A stretch of DNA of 64,000 nucleotides, taken from NCBI GenBank assembly GCA_038030265.1, contig CM075937.1, forward strand, positions 14,508,001 to 14,572,000, in the 5' to 3' direction. Each line of letters begins with the position of its first letter. Within the stretch, counting starts at the first letter, position 1. The translations under genes and the position numbers were made by a program. Under the pieces are notes generated by a model. That model did not search any database and was not told the DNA's origin. It was given only the letters and a program-made list of their open reading frames with translations. Origin of the DNA: Corythucha ciliata (taxonomy: Eukaryota > Arthropoda > Insecta > Hemiptera > Tingidae). This document shows positions 22,030-34,024 of this stretch, in pieces.

Positions 22030-22730
22030 GTGAGCGGGGGGGGGGGGGGGTTGAAGGAAACAGGACTACAGGTTAGAGTTACGGGGATGAATGCCCCACG
22101 GACGGACCGCGATATTAAACGACGACGAAAATCGACACGTAACCGGACTCACGTACGCCAGCCGGAGGAGACCACCAGCAACAGAGTCGAAACGTCACTG
22201 AGAAGACGTCCCCACGAGGAAGGAGGTACGCAGAGGAGGCAAACGAGCGACGATCGATGGGGTACGTCTGAAAAGATCCCACTCGACGGAAAACGACTAC
22301 CAGACGTCGGGGGTGCGTCCGACGAAGGGTACCGGCGACGATGAACGATCGAAACCAAGAGTATGAAAAAGAAAGGCTCGCGCCTTCCTATCTGGTGGCC
22401 GCACTCTTCAAAGGGTTAATTCCGTCTTCTCAGCTGTTCCCGGTTTTTCCTCTGTGCGGTGTCGTGTCTCAAACTCCCGCAGATCTTGTAAATTTTCGTA
22501 ATCGTAAGTCCTTTACGTTCTCCTGCGGTACGACGAGTCCTGCTGCCGTGGATGCTGGCGTAAAAGAAAATGGCCGATCTAAGCGATTTTTTCTCAATCA
22601 ATCTATTGTTCCCCACTCCAGCAGTCTGCCGAAAGGTGTATCCTTCCGCTGCAGAGGCTGAGGTCCAGGTGTGTCTCCTGTTGAACGCCGCCACGATGAT
22701 TCTCAATTCGCGATTACCGTAAGCTTTTCC
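22030..22730 (+). other. CpG-rich island-like segment, possible 5' exon or element 5' UTR
   Basis: This block is visibly richer in CG dinucleotides than its surroundings (for example GACGGACCGCG, ACGTACGCC, GACGTCGGGGG). It starts just after a G-run at 22036 and contains two GTAAG strings (22504, 22719). The Arg-rich frame at 22030-22344 has no domain I recognise. It may be a promoter or first exon of a gene, or the 5' UTR of a retrotransposon. Neither is proven. Confidence 0.35.
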
Positions 22731-23115
22731 CTTTTCGCTTGTTTACCGATATTCCGCGTAACGATCATCTTTCGATTTCACTTCAGGAGTGTGGAACAAA
22801 ATTGGATTGGATTTGGATAAGGTGCCTTTACACCTGGCTTATTTATCACACATTGGTCGATACCTGTTGATAACTTAACACGCCGACTGTCAACATTTAC
22901 CCCTCTCACCTTGATCACAATTTACGTATGTTAATTATATTCTTGTCGTCCAATTAAATCCCATTCTAACCGAGCCTGGTGCAAGCCCCCCGTCACGACC
23001 TTTTTTTTTTTTCTTTCTTTCTTTTTTTTCAATAACTCAGTCTTGTACGCATCAAAATTACGTAAAATGGAACTTAAGTGACTTCGCTGGAGGATTATCG
23101 AAGGAAGGATCGCCG
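22731..23115. other. non-coding
   Basis: Contains a T-rich run near 23000-23030. Nothing else is recognised. Confidence 0.45.
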
Positions 23116-23531
23116 CTATCTACAAAAAAATTGATAAAAAGCGCAAACTCATAGTGAGCATTGAAAAAAAATCGCGAATAGCAGCTATGAAATTTAGGGG
23201 AAAAAAAGCACAAATTGAGGAAAATCACAGATTATGTGCAGAAAAAGCGCTAACTCTAAAATTGAGTTGATTGAATAGCTTTGCGGTTTAAATCGAGAAT
23301 ACGCCAATTCGCCGGTTCATTGTCAGTGACTAAAACTGAGAAAAAGGCGTGCAGTTATATGGCTCCCGCAGGTAAGTCCCTACCGGCTAGTTTGAAGGTA
23401 AAATTTTGAAAAATGGTTACTTGTGGCTATAAAATTGACAAAAACGCTAAATTCACGGTTAAAAATTGAACATCACTCTCTGATTGGCGCTTAAGACCGA
23501 GAAAAATGAAACACGTGATTTCGGAAGGCAA
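23116..23531 (+). repeat. family A minisatellite, forward orientation (first part)
   Basis: Diverged units such as AAAAAGCGCTAACTCTAAAATTG. Interrupted at 23532 by an inverted-repeat element and resumed at 23895. Confidence 0.75.
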
Positions 23532-23894
23532 TGTCAAGACCAAAGTCATATGGGAAACCAAGTCCTCAGACTCGAGGAAAAAAATGTTTTTTATTTTGGG
23601 TTGGGATTTTTGCTCCCGTTAAGAATAAAAAAGGAGAAAACCCGCCAAATACAAAAATTATTATATTTTTTTTCGGTTTGAAGTTGTAGCATGATATCTA
23701 TCTTGATACCATATGTTTTTTTCAACACTCAACTTCTGTATAATTTTTGAATTTAGCGGGTAATCTACTTTCATAGTAGAGCAGCGCAACGTATCGGGAG
23801 CAAAAATCCCAACCCACGAACCGCTTCATTTTTTTAACATACAAATAATACAAAGTTTAATGACTTGGTTTTCCATATGACTTTGGTCAAGACA
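23532..23894. mobile_element. 363-bp inverted-repeat element inside family A array
   Basis: The left arm TGTCAAGACCAAAGTCATATG and the right arm CATATGACTTTGGTCAAGACA are exact inverses. Inner arms containing GGTTGGGATTTTTGCTCCCG and CGGGAGCAAAAATCCCAACC pair as well, so arms exceed 80 bp in total. It splits a family A array, so it is younger than the array. The 65-codon frame inside is not conserved coding. Confidence 0.8.
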
Positions 23895-25740
23895 AAAAAT
23901 GAGAGCTGATTCATTGATGAAAGTGAAATGAATTGCTAATGCGGTGCTAATTTTCGTGTTAAAACTCTAACTCGTGGTTAATATTGGTAAAAATCACTGA
24001 TATATGCGGCAAAAATTAATAAAAACTCTAATTCTCAGCTCAAATAGTGAAAATCGCTAATTTGCAGCTAAAATCGAGTAAATTGCCAATTAATTGGTTG
24101 AAATTGAGTGAAATGGCCAATTCACTAATTAAAAGTGCTTTTTACTGCTAAAATTGAGAAAAAGCGCTGAGTCACAGGGGGCTATGAGAAAAATCGATAA
24201 TTGGCGGTTGAAACTGAGAATACGCCGATTCGTAGCTTCAGGAAAGCGGATTTTTGGCTAAAAACGAGTAAAAGCTCTTGTTCGTTGCTAAAAGGGAAAA
24301 CAAATTGCTAATTTGACTATAACTTTTACTCTGATTCGTGACTAATTTTGGTAAAAATCAATAATTTGTACCGTAAAAATAATGAAAAACGCTAATTCTC
24401 AGCTCAAATTGAGACATTGCTAATTCGCCGCTAAAAGTGTATAAATCGCTAATTCGTAGCTAAAATTGAGGAAAATCACTAATTTGTGCGACGAAAATGA
24501 GGAAAAACGAAATTTCTCAACTCAAATTGAGAAAAAATGCTAATCAACTAGTAAAAAGTGAAAAAATCGCTAATTTACTGTAAAAATAAAATGAAGATAA
24601 TCCGTTAATACGTGGCTAAATTTAGGAAAAATTCACTCACTGGAAAAAATCATTCACGAATAAAACTGAGAAAAAACCACCGAACGGCGGCTAAAATGCA
24701 GAATAATCGTCAAATTCAAATTTTTCATCAAAATCATTGATGAAAAAGCTTGTTCACGGAAATAATCGAGAAACTGAGCTAATTCGCGGTTGAAATAGAG
24801 GAAATCACTAATTCACTGTTAAAAATGGATAAAACCGCTAATTCGTGGCTAAAAATTAAAAAAGTGCTAACTCACGCGGATAAAATGGAGAAAAAGTACT
24901 CACTCACGGCAAAAATTAGGGGAAAAAACGCAAAATTCATGGCTATAGTAGCCAGGAAAAATGCTATTTCGCCGATATAATTGAGAAATAGCACTGATTC
25001 GCTGATGCTGAAATCAAGCAATCGCGTGCTAATTCAAGGTTAAAATTGAAAAATTCGCCAATTTGCTGTTAAAAATCGATAATTCTTTGCTCAAATTTTG
25101 AAATAAAGGTCATCTACGGATGAAAGTGAGAAAAAAATGCCAAATTGCGGCTAAAATTCCCAAAAAGCGCCATATTCATGGCTAGCAGTCTCGAAAATGC
25201 TGGTTCACGGAGATAATGGAGAAAATTAACAGCTCAAAAAAAGGAAATCGCCAATTGGTGGTTAAAATTGAGATAATACCGCAATTCGCGGTTAAAATTC
25301 CTAGTAGTCCTTGTAATGAGCAAACATGCTAGATCACGGGAATTATTGAGAGAGAGCGCTCATTTGACGCTAAAATTGAGAAACAGTGCTAATTTGCTGC
25401 TAAATTAAGAAAAACCGTTGATTCGCAGTTGAAATTGGGAAAACCTGGTAATTTGGGGCAAAATTTTGGGAATATATAGCACTCATTGGTGGATGAAATT
25501 GAGAAAAAACCATACTTAGCGGCTAATATAAAGAAAAAACGCGAAATTCACAGCTAGTATTTGGGAAAACTGCTAGGAAGTGGATATAGTTGGGAAGCAG
25601 CGCTTAGTTAGTCATGAATGACTAAAATTTCAAAAATTTAGCTCAATTACGAATACAAATGAGAAAAAAGCGCTAAATTGCGTATAAAATCATGGTGAAT
25701 AGCGTCAAATTTATGGCTAGTATTAAGCAAAAATTAAATA
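23895..25740 (+). repeat. family A minisatellite, forward orientation (main block)
   Basis: This is the longest A array in the window, around sixty diverged units of 28-32 bp with the core CTAATTCGCGGCTAAAATTGA. Variants change mainly in the GAGAAAAA linker. No frame is open across it. It ends near AAATTAAATAAGTTACACG. Confidence 0.9.
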
Positions 25741-26205
25741 AGTTACACGAAACGAACCTCTTACGCCTCAGCGACGTAAAAGCCTTAAAAGGTCATAAAA
25801 AATTAGCTATTACACACAAAATTAAGAGTAACCAATGAATGACCATTTGGAACATTTTATGGAAGATTACTAGTCGGGGGAAGCATAATTAAACCCTTAA
25901 CACCTAACATCGTTCACTTGTCAAAAATGTCCAAAAACATGGCCATTCGGGCCCTTAACGAGAAACTCAGTAGGGCGGGCCGTCCTCACACTTCCAACTG
26001 ATTGCGCTGTAAAATTGGTTGATAAACCCGTCTCAACCTTACCTAAGGCTCTGTAAGTTCCTACGAGTGATGACAGTCGTCATGTACGGTCCCCCTTCAT
26101 AAGCGGATCAAATAGATTCAATATAGCTCTCAATCTCTCATTCACTGCTCCGATCGTGACGGGTTACGCTCACCAGCCAATCACAAGCCCTCCTCTCGCT
26201 AAAGG
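25741..26205. other. non-coding
   Basis: No gene, RNA gene or repeat recognised. Confidence 0.45.
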
Positions 26206-26397
26206 CCCCTACACACGTTCCTGTTCTAGCTTCCTACCCTTACGAAAAAAAAAGGAGGAAAGGACGATCGGAACGTGTGCAGCACGTTAGGAAGCAAAAA
26301 CGGCAGGACCTCGTGAGTAGGAGGGCAGGAAGGTCTCGACGGTCCTGTCTGCTAACTCCCCACCACGCTGGAAATAGGACAGGAGCGTGTGTAGGGG
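26206..26397. mobile_element. 192-bp terminal-inverted-repeat element (MITE)
   Basis: Begins CCCCTACACACGTTCCTGT and ends ACAGGAGCGTGTGTAGGGG, inverted with one mismatch. The interior has further partial pairing (GGAACGTGTGCAGCACGTT). No coding capacity. Flanks are AAGG and ACTT, so no clear target duplication. Confidence 0.75.
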
Positions 26398-26870
26398 ACT
26401 TGAAGAACCACATATGGCAGACATTGTCAGTATACCTGTGTGTGACTATAGATTAGTAATTCAGATCAGTTCTTTGTCTCTCCACTTTATTTTTTAAAAA
26501 ACGGCAGAACCGGTATTCGAAAACTATGTTTTCATCATCAGTGCCCCAGTACTGTCATACAGAGGAAACGGTGGATCACATCTCGTCATACGCGGATCAT
26601 TTCACTTGCAACCCGTTGTTGTTCGGCCACACGCATTCTGGACTGTGCACCGTACTTGAACAAATTGAAAAAATTAAAAGACTCTGTACAGTGATGCCCT
26701 ATTTGAAGTATAATGCCCGGGGCGGGCCGCACCACCGCCCCCTTATACGGTACGCCACTGACCATGAAACATGCAAAAAAGACATGATTTTTCAACGAAG
26801 TTTCGTTCCCTGATGTTCTTTCTCTGACTATAACATCAAAACATCAAAAATTCACGCTTATCTGTGACCA
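26398..26870. other. fragments of a dispersed element
   Basis: The frame 26526-26813 ends in GC-rich sequence around GTACGCCACTGACC, a type of string common at transposon edges. No domain recognised. Confidence 0.4.
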
Positions 26871-27025
26871 GCGTTTTATGCCCCTGCAAATAGTCTTTTA
26901 CGCGTGCCGTATCTGCAAATAACGTTTGACGTGTAGGTACAGTACCTGCAGATAGCGTGTTAAATGTAGGCACCATACCTGCTTATAGCTTTTTACGCGT
27001 AGGTACAGTAGCTGCGTATATCACC
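26871..27025 (+). repeat. family G tandem repeat (~33 bp)
   Basis: Four to five units like GTGTAGGTACAGTACCTGC followed by AGATAGCGTTTTA. The inner GGTACAGTACC is itself nearly palindromic. Confidence 0.75.
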
Positions 27026-27039
27026 AACATTTTTTTTTT

Positions 27040-27290
27040 TTTTACTAGGAATCAACGATTTTTGCTATTTTAGCCATGAATATTCGCGCTTTTTCCCAAC
27101 GTTTTTCCGCGTTCTTGCCCCAAGATTAGCGCATTAGAATGCCTTCTTAATTTTGTTAAATAATTGAGAGCCTATAGAGTCTTGGGGTTTGCGTATTTTC
27201 TCTGTTTTTTTCCAGGATGTTGCTTTCGTATCTCATATTGGTGTACTTCCCCTAAGCGTAAATGAGCGCTTGTTCTCAATATCTGCCGCT
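27040..27290 (-). repeat. family A minisatellite, reverse orientation, preceded by T-run
   Basis: A T-run near 27030-27043 leads into units like TTTTTGCTATTTTAGCCATG. Another short reverse A stretch is at 27580-27660. Confidence 0.6.
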
Positions 27291-27461
27291 AATAAACTCT
27301 TTAAAATCCACAAATCCATGTTTTTCATCTATAAGCTTTTCGCCTCCCCCCCTCCGATGGAGGTTAGCCCGGGTCGGATCGCCCCCCTTGCCCCTTCACC
27401 GATGAATTGTAAACGAGGGGTGAATAGTAGTGATAATAGACGCCATCTTCTTAAAAACCCA

Positions 27462-27556
27462 CCCCGTAAATCCGCCGCTGGTGGAGGCCCTTTACAGCAT
27501 AAAACCCTAGAAGAAGAACTCCTCCAGAATGGCCGCGGTCGCCCGGGAAATTCTCC
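27462..27556 (+). mobile_element. partial copy of the element at 34025-34185
   Basis: Contains CCCACCCCGTAAATCCGCC, then GGTGGAGGCCCTTTACAGCA, then GGCCGCGGTCGCCCGGGAA. These match the element near 34.1 kb in reverse orientation. The Ala/Pro-rich frame across it (27189-27659) is not a real gene. Confidence 0.65.
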
Positions 27557-27660
27557 ACGTGCTCATTCCACGGTTAGGCCTGTTGAAAGCGCCTCAATTT
27601 CATCCGCGAAGAAGCGATTTTTGTCAATTCTAGCCACAGTCTTGCCCCAAGATCAGTAAA

Positions 27661-28600
27661 TGGAACATTTTCCGGAAAAATAAAAAAAATTAAACACGTG
27701 GGAAAATGAGTTGTTAGGATGAAATTATCACGAAAAAACACTTGAAAACTTTTTTCTCCACTCCCATGCAGGAAAATGAAAAAAGAAAGAAATAGGGATA
27801 TGACGTCACAATATTCTGAACAGAGGCTAAAGTATTAAACAAGCCACTCAATAACGTTCAATATTTTAAAAAAATTATTGATATGATAGCAACAGAGAAA
27901 ACATTTACAACCAATGTCTGTCCACTTGGTGATGGAAGGTCTATTCGTTTGTCGTCCGGAGCTGCACTATTAGCACTGAAAGTACTAACCTTTCATTATT
28001 TTTTCGTGTTATTTCACATGATAACCCGCGAGGTTGCAAAATTTCGTGCTGCTCGGAGTAGTCCGGGACGACAAACGAATAGACCTGGACTCTCGAATGT
28101 GTTACTTCATTTCGATAGTTCCATTTGTTCACTCCCACCAAAAATATTTAAAGAGATCAACAAAAAAAAAAAACTTTTACTACGGTCACTATGGTTACAT
28201 AAAGACGCTACAGGTGATCATGGATTCTTAAATTACTCCCGGTGCTTTATTTTTAGTAGAAGGGGCAAAGGGGAAGCTCATTCCGCAAAACTCAAGGGCG
28301 GGCGAGAATCCTCACACAGTGGACAGACTTTAGTTCTATTTACAACGTAGTGACGTCACTTTTAAGCGGAAAAGTTCAAAATCCTGCCAGTTTTAATCTT
28401 CGATTTTAAATTTAGTGCTGCTAATTCAAGGCAAATGTTTACCTTTAAAACATAAACATACCATGTACTACAAGATTTCATAGCGAAAACAGCGGTTTTT
28501 TCATAATGGAAAATGTTCCATTATCCCTTTTTCTTGTTTTTGACTGGGACGTTACAAGGAGTAAAGCGAACTGCACAGTTTTTCTCACTTTTTTTCTCGT
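27661..28600. other. non-coding, contains a 147-bp inverted-repeat element
   Basis: The open frame 27883-28350 overlaps the inverted-repeat element and shows no domain. The rest is AT-rich and unassigned. Confidence 0.45.
27939..28085. mobile_element. 147-bp terminal-inverted-repeat element
   Basis: Starts GGTCTATTCGTTTGTCGTCC and ends GGACGACAAACGAATAGACC, exact inverses over 20 bp, with partial pairing continuing inside (GGAGCTGCAC and GTGCTGCTCGG). No coding capacity. Confidence 0.75.
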
Positions 28601-28794
28601 GAACGAGCGCATAATTATGTCAATTCTAGCTTAGCCAGGAGCTTTCATCAAAGAACGGCGAAGTATTGTGAATTTTCTAAATTTCAGCGACGAAACGGCT
28701 TCCATAAAACACGAATTAAGCGATTTTTGCGCGGAAAAACCGTGAATTAGCTCGTTTTCCTAAATTTTAGCCGTGAATTAACGGGAAAATCCCC
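28601..28794 (-). repeat. family A minisatellite, reverse orientation
   Basis: Units such as CTAAATTTTAGCCGTGAATT end exactly at the TTAA target of the next element. Confidence 0.65.
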
Positions 28795-28798
28795 TTAA

Positions 28799-29192
28799 GG
28801 GGGAGTTGCACATGTGTTTCCTCGACCCCTTTCCAATGATACCTCGCCTACTCCGCGTTACGGAAATTACCGCCGTGTTTCTGCACCAATCGTTGACTTC
28901 AAGGGCTCATTTAAATCTTCAGGAAATTCCGCACAACCGTACGATCTTCCTTTTTCATATTTCATCCCTAAAATAACTGTAAATCGCACATAAACTTTTA
29001 CCTTGAAAATTCACACTCTTTCGATGACTTATTTAGGAAAGCAAGATCGTACGGTTGTGCGGAATTTCCTGAAGATTTAAATGAGCCCTTGTAGTCCACG
29101 ATTGGTGCAGAAACACGGCGGTAATTTCCATAACGCAGACTAGGCGTGGTATGATTGGAGGGGGGTCGAGGAAACACATGTACAACTCCCCC
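28799..29192. mobile_element. 394-bp TTAA-flanked long-hairpin element (piggyBac-like target)
   Basis: The element begins GGGGGAGTTGCACATGTG and ends CACATGTACAACTCCCCC. The arms pair over about 155 bp with few mismatches (28799-28955 with 29037-29192), leaving an ~80-bp loop. TTAA is present directly outside both ends (28795-28798 and 29193-29196), the target duplication of piggyBac-type transposases. No transposase is encoded, so it is a non-autonomous MITE. The high arm identity suggests it is recent. Confidence 0.85.
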
Positions 29193-29489
29193 TTAACCCT
29201 CTAAAACAGCACTCGCGAATGTCGAGGGCCTATTCTGAAAGTCGCAAACGTCGAGAATACCAACTAACGGCAAGGCAAAACGCTCCATTTTCCGCCACTT
29301 TTAGATTCGCCGATGGGCCACTCCAGGATGCTTTTTGCCGCGGCCGACTAAATTCATTCAAACCAAACCAAACACTTTGATAGTATTTCACCTTTCTACC
29401 CCCACTTTCCTCACTATGAGTCCGATATCTTGAAAAGTCGCATTCCGGTCAATTGAGCTGAGGCTGAGCTCAACACTAATTTTTAGGGA

Positions 29490-29835
29490 GCGTAATATAG
29501 AGTCGGTTTTGCCGATTTTATGGCTTGAATAGCCAGACAGTTTGGCAATTTTGCCAATCCCGCCTTTTGGTTGGTCATTTTCAGAGTGCTCAAGATCTGT
29601 TTTGGCGCGAATAGTAGGTACGTCAAGCCACCAAGGTGCGAGTACTCAGTTTGGTCATTCTTCGCGCCTGAATGGTCGATTCAGCCATTTGCAGGGCGAG
29701 TAGAGTCATTTTAGCAAAAATTTAGAGTGGAAAATCACCAGTTTGACAATTGTCATAAATTTGGGGGCACGAATAGCAAGGCGCATTTTGGACCTGAATA
29801 GTTCGTCAATTCAAAGACGTGGTATAAGGGCGTCT
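29490..29835 (-). repeat. family C minisatellite, reverse orientation
   Basis: Units such as TTTGGTCATTCTTCGCGCC and CATTTTCAGAGTGC are the reverse complement of the array at 7.6 kb. Highly diverged. Confidence 0.7.
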
Positions 29836-32500
29836 ATATCAAGGCCCAGACTTCATATAGTTCCCATTGGGCAGAAGTATTACCTAGTACAGCGAATAGT
29901 GGAGGGGGGGGGTAAATTGTCCAGTTTCAAACAAAATAAGTTGCCGGCAGTTAATAATTGCGACGCTTATCGGTTTTTTAAACGAAAAAACAAAAAACAT
30001 CGCTCTTAAGAAGCTACCGTGCTTACTCAATTCAGGTATTCATTAGTGATTTATTTTAGGCCTCGTTATCTGTATTTGAACACACAAAAAAAGAGGGCGT
30101 GAGAGAAAAAGAAAGAAGTTAAGCGGTAAAAGGTAAAACAGCGAGAGAAGATAGTTAACGACTTCATCTCCCTCCCAGCATTGAACCCATTTCTCACTTC
30201 TTTGAACAATAGAGCTGCATGTAAGCGCGGCGGTTAATTGAGTATCGCTCTTGACTAAGTGTGTTTTCATGTTATACGAATCTAAATCACGATGACGTGC
30301 TTGGAAAACCAGACGATTATCTTTAAAGGATTAATTTATTGTGAAAATCTTATTCAAACTCGTTAGAATCGGTCTTTGTTATTGTTTCTTTTTTTCCGTT
30401 TAAGATGGAAAAAAACTATAAAAAATTTTGATCTATAAGTTGTTAGTTTAACTTCGCCCATAACTTGTCAGACTAAATGGAAAGCTATTTTATTCAAAGC
30501 TATTTCTCTTTTTCTGTCACTCTCATTTGCTTCTTTTCCATCAGCCCTTTCCTCCACCTTCACCATCACACTGTTCAGTCGCTCATAATCGACCCTTATA
30601 ACCCACCCCGAGTCAGGGCACTCATCCTATTTTTCCCTCCCGACAGCTATTACCCAAAAGAGCTAAGAAAGTAGAATGAGAGGCTCTAAATCTGTTTTGA
30701 AATCGATCCTCGCTAAATAAGACTAGTCACGAACTCGTGTCACAACCAAATAACAAAAAAAGAAACCTCCAACCCTTATACTGAGTCACAGGCATCACCT
30801 TGAGGGTCAAACTGGCTTCAAATCAATGCCTTTTTTTGGAGGGGGGAGTGTTTTTAGCTAATGAAAAGAAAATATTTTTATGTTGTTATTTATGTCAGGG
30901 TGTGCCTCTGGAATGTGGGCGTACTCATGTAGTTCAATTCGTTTTTTTTTTGTTTTTTTTTTGAGGTCGTGACCCAATGTCACTATCGCTTTATTGAGCT
31001 TCTGATAGTGGCAGAAAAAAACAACGAGGAAGCTGTAATTTAATTGAGATATTAGTTAAAATGACGTTCCACCCGCAACTCATGAAGCAGACAAATTAGA
31101 TCATTAATTAACCACCGAACAAAGTCACTAATTCACGTTTGGAAAAAGGAAAACTTCTCTTTCCTCTCTTGAAACTTGTAATTAAAGAAGTAGACGGGAA
31201 AAGCTGTCGAGAAAAAAAAGAGTGCTCGCAGTGGTGGTGGGTAGGGAAAAGTTGTACAGGGAAAAATAGCAGTCTCTGAAGTTCCACCTCGTAAACTCCT
31301 TACTCAATGGCTAAACTCTTGTTTATCCTCGTCTCTTCTCTCAACCCTCAAGAATTAGCGGTGGATTCTTATCTCAATCTCACTTACTCACATCAGGGCA
31401 CATACCAGAAAAAAATGTTGAAACCTTCAAAGTAAATTTATTCCGGTTCTATAGCCGTGTCTCTTTATACGGTTATCTTACGGAGGGGGAAAAAAAGGAA
31501 GACCGTAATGAATTGGTGACAGTTCAATTCGATTTGAATAAACTGATGCTTGAAAGAAGATTCTATCCCTCCCCCCCCACTCGTTCCTTATTTTTCACAG
31601 TAAATCAAAGACGCCTTGAAAGGTGCGTCTATTTTCTCCTCGCATGTTTTTCCGCTACGTTTATGTCTGGGTAAACAATGTGATCAAGGGAAAGGGCGCT
31701 GGGGAATGTTTGAACAAGTAAATAGCGTTCGAATAAAATAGAAGGAAAGAAGGTTTATTTTGCTGTTTTCAGTCAATCGAGCGCTCTGATTAACGTGTAT
31801 AGAACCTTTATCAGCTACCGAATGTTCCCAGAAAAAAAAAAAAAACTTCCCTTGCCTTCGATGTTTCTCCTAATAAATTTCACTCGAGCAATTAACGCCC
31901 TGAAATAGCGGGCGTTCAAACTGGGGGAAACGTGCGGTTTTTAAAACGCTTTGTGACAGTGAAATGAATGCTCTCAACCAATGAAATTTTCAACCCCCTC
32001 TCGCTTCTCAAAAGTAAACGGGCTTTCAGACGTTTTAAAAATTACATAAAGGATGTTTCCACGGGATGAAAAGCAAATGGACGAGGATCCTTTTTTAGAA
32101 TGAACCAAGACCAATTAAGTGGCACTGACGTGGTAAGCTTTAATGAAAGGCTCAGGTGCGTTGAAACACTTGCGGAGTAATGAAGAAACGGTGTAAAGGG
32201 TTGGTGTTGATGATGGGAGTGGGTGAGTTGACGATGAAAGCACCCTAAAGAGGGAAAGACAGCTTTTTAACTCCAACACTTGAAACAAGATGACCATGCT
32301 GGTTGCTGGCCTGAAGAGTGGCATTTGACAACTGTGCATAATTCAGTGATACAGCTGGTTTTTTTTGCTGCAGAAACAGCAAAAAACAGCTTACAGAGGT
32401 TTTCTGTAATCAGTTTCTTGGACTGACTAACCAGACAGAATCAGGGGATTTGGGTCATTTCCGCATTGAGAAGTCAATTTCCGGCATTAACTTACCCTTT
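29836..32500. other. low-repeat intronic or intergenic block
   Basis: No gene seen. Features are a G-run near 29904, T-runs near 30942-30962, an A-run near 31835 and long purine/pyrimidine tracts. Open frames of 60-90 codons lack domains. Confidence 0.5.
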
Positions 32501-32590
32501 GGGGGTTGCCAACCATCCCGGGGAACCCGGGACAGTCCCGGGTTGGCTATTTTTGTCCCGCGTCCCGGGAAAGGTCATCCTGGGACGCAA
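32501..32590. repeat. GTCCCGGG-rich repeat patch
   Basis: CCCGGGACAGTCCCGGG (a nested palindrome) is followed by GTCCCGCGTCCCGGGAAAGG and CCTGGGAC. It is a dispersed-repeat fragment with strong local secondary structure. Confidence 0.55.
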
Positions 32591-32789
32591 TTTGTCTCAG
32601 ATTCTGCTCTACATTTCTAACAAATTGACATTGGTCTTATAACAGTTTTATTGTTGGAATGAAGATGCGCGGGAACCTGAACTGATTCGTTAAAGTGCTG
32701 CGAAAATTATGAAAATCGGCGCATCCGTTTTATCGCCCGATTTTTATCTTTTTCACCTTACAGATACTTTTTAATCTGCACGTGACTGG

Positions 32790-33430
32790 TGCAGGTGGGT
32801 GTTTCTGTGGTTCACTTTTTCTGTCGTCAGGGCTTGCCGCAGTTAAAGCTGTGGTCAGAGCTTTTTAGGATCCAAGCTTTTGTGGTTAGTGCATTTTTGG
32901 TTAGCTAGGTTTTTGTTGTTGGAGTTTTTTGAGGTTGGAGCATTTTGCGGTTTGAGCATTTCGTGGTTTGAGAATTGTGGGGTTAGAGCATTTTGTGGTT
33001 AGTGCATTTTTGGTTAGAGCACTTGGTGGTTAGATCAATTTGTGGTTGTAGCAATTTGTGGTCGTATCATTTTGTGGTTAGTGCATTTTTGGTTAGTGGT
33101 TTTTGTGATTTAGCATGTTAGGATTATTGCTGCTATCTGTAATGCGAGCTTTTGGAGTTAGATTTACTTGTGGTTAGATCTTTTTGTGGTTCGAGGTTTC
33201 TTTTGGATACATCATTTTGAAGTCAGAACATTTTGCGGTTACGGCTTTATCTTGCCGTTCTTTTTGATTGAGCTTTTTGTGGCTAGAGGACTTTGTGGTC
33301 GGAGCTTTTATGATTAGAACTTTTGTGGTTAGAGCATTTTGTGGTTAGATCTTTTTGGGGCTACATCTTTCTGTGGTTCGAGCTTGGTTCAATGTTTTTG
33401 TGGTTAGAGTTCTTCGAGGTGAAGCACGTC
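32790..33430 (+). repeat. family D tandem repeat (16-20 bp)
   Basis: About thirty units of TTTTGTGGTTAGAGCA type. The core GTGGTTAG is well kept and unit length drifts. It shares the TGTGGTT core with the array at 15.5 kb. The frame 33355-33564 lies partly in it and is not a gene. Confidence 0.85.
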
Positions 33431-33469
33431 CGCCACCACGGCGGATTCACGAACTATTTGGGTCCAAAA

Positions 33470-33965
33470 AGCGGGTAAACTCATACTTTTCGTGCCCCAG
33501 AATGGTAATACTGACGACTCACACGGCGTGCAAGAAATTGTCAAACTGGCGATTTCCACTTTAATTATTGCTAACATGTTAAAATGACTCTACGCGCCAT
33601 GGAAATAGCTAAATAGACCTTTTCAGTGCCAAGAAAGACAAAACTGAGCAGTTCGCGCTTTGGCTTGACGTACTCTTCGAGCCCCATGAATGGCGAAACT
33701 GAGCTTATGCGCTCTAAAAATGACCAACAAATTTATTTAAGCCTTGAAATCAGCTAAACTGACTCTATGCTCCCTAAAAATAGCTAAACTGACGATTCAC
33801 GCCCTGAAAATGACAAAACTGAGTTCGTGCCCAGACTAAAACAACGGATTCCTTCGTTCCTTCCGGTATAAACTGACGATGCCCGTCCTAAAAATTGTCA
33901 TTCTGAACATTTGGCACCCTACAGAGGCTACAGAATGACGATTCTCTCCTTCAAAATGGCTTCAC
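33470..33965 (+). repeat. family C minisatellite, forward orientation
   Basis: Units like CCTGAAAATGACAAAACTGA and AAACTGACGATTCACGCCC, spaced about 30-32 bp. It directly follows the family D array. Confidence 0.75.
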
Positions 33966-34024
33966 TAAAGTAAGTACTCTCGCGCCACACATATGTATAA
34001 TTGCCTGACGGACTGCTTGCTTGG

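Noticed and set aside
23116..25740. CRISPR array
   Set aside because: The repeats are diverged, there are no unique spacers between identical repeats, and the sequence is eukaryotic. It is a minisatellite.
27189..27659. 156-codon frame as a protein gene
   Set aside because: It runs through family A units and a known inverted-repeat element and has no domain.
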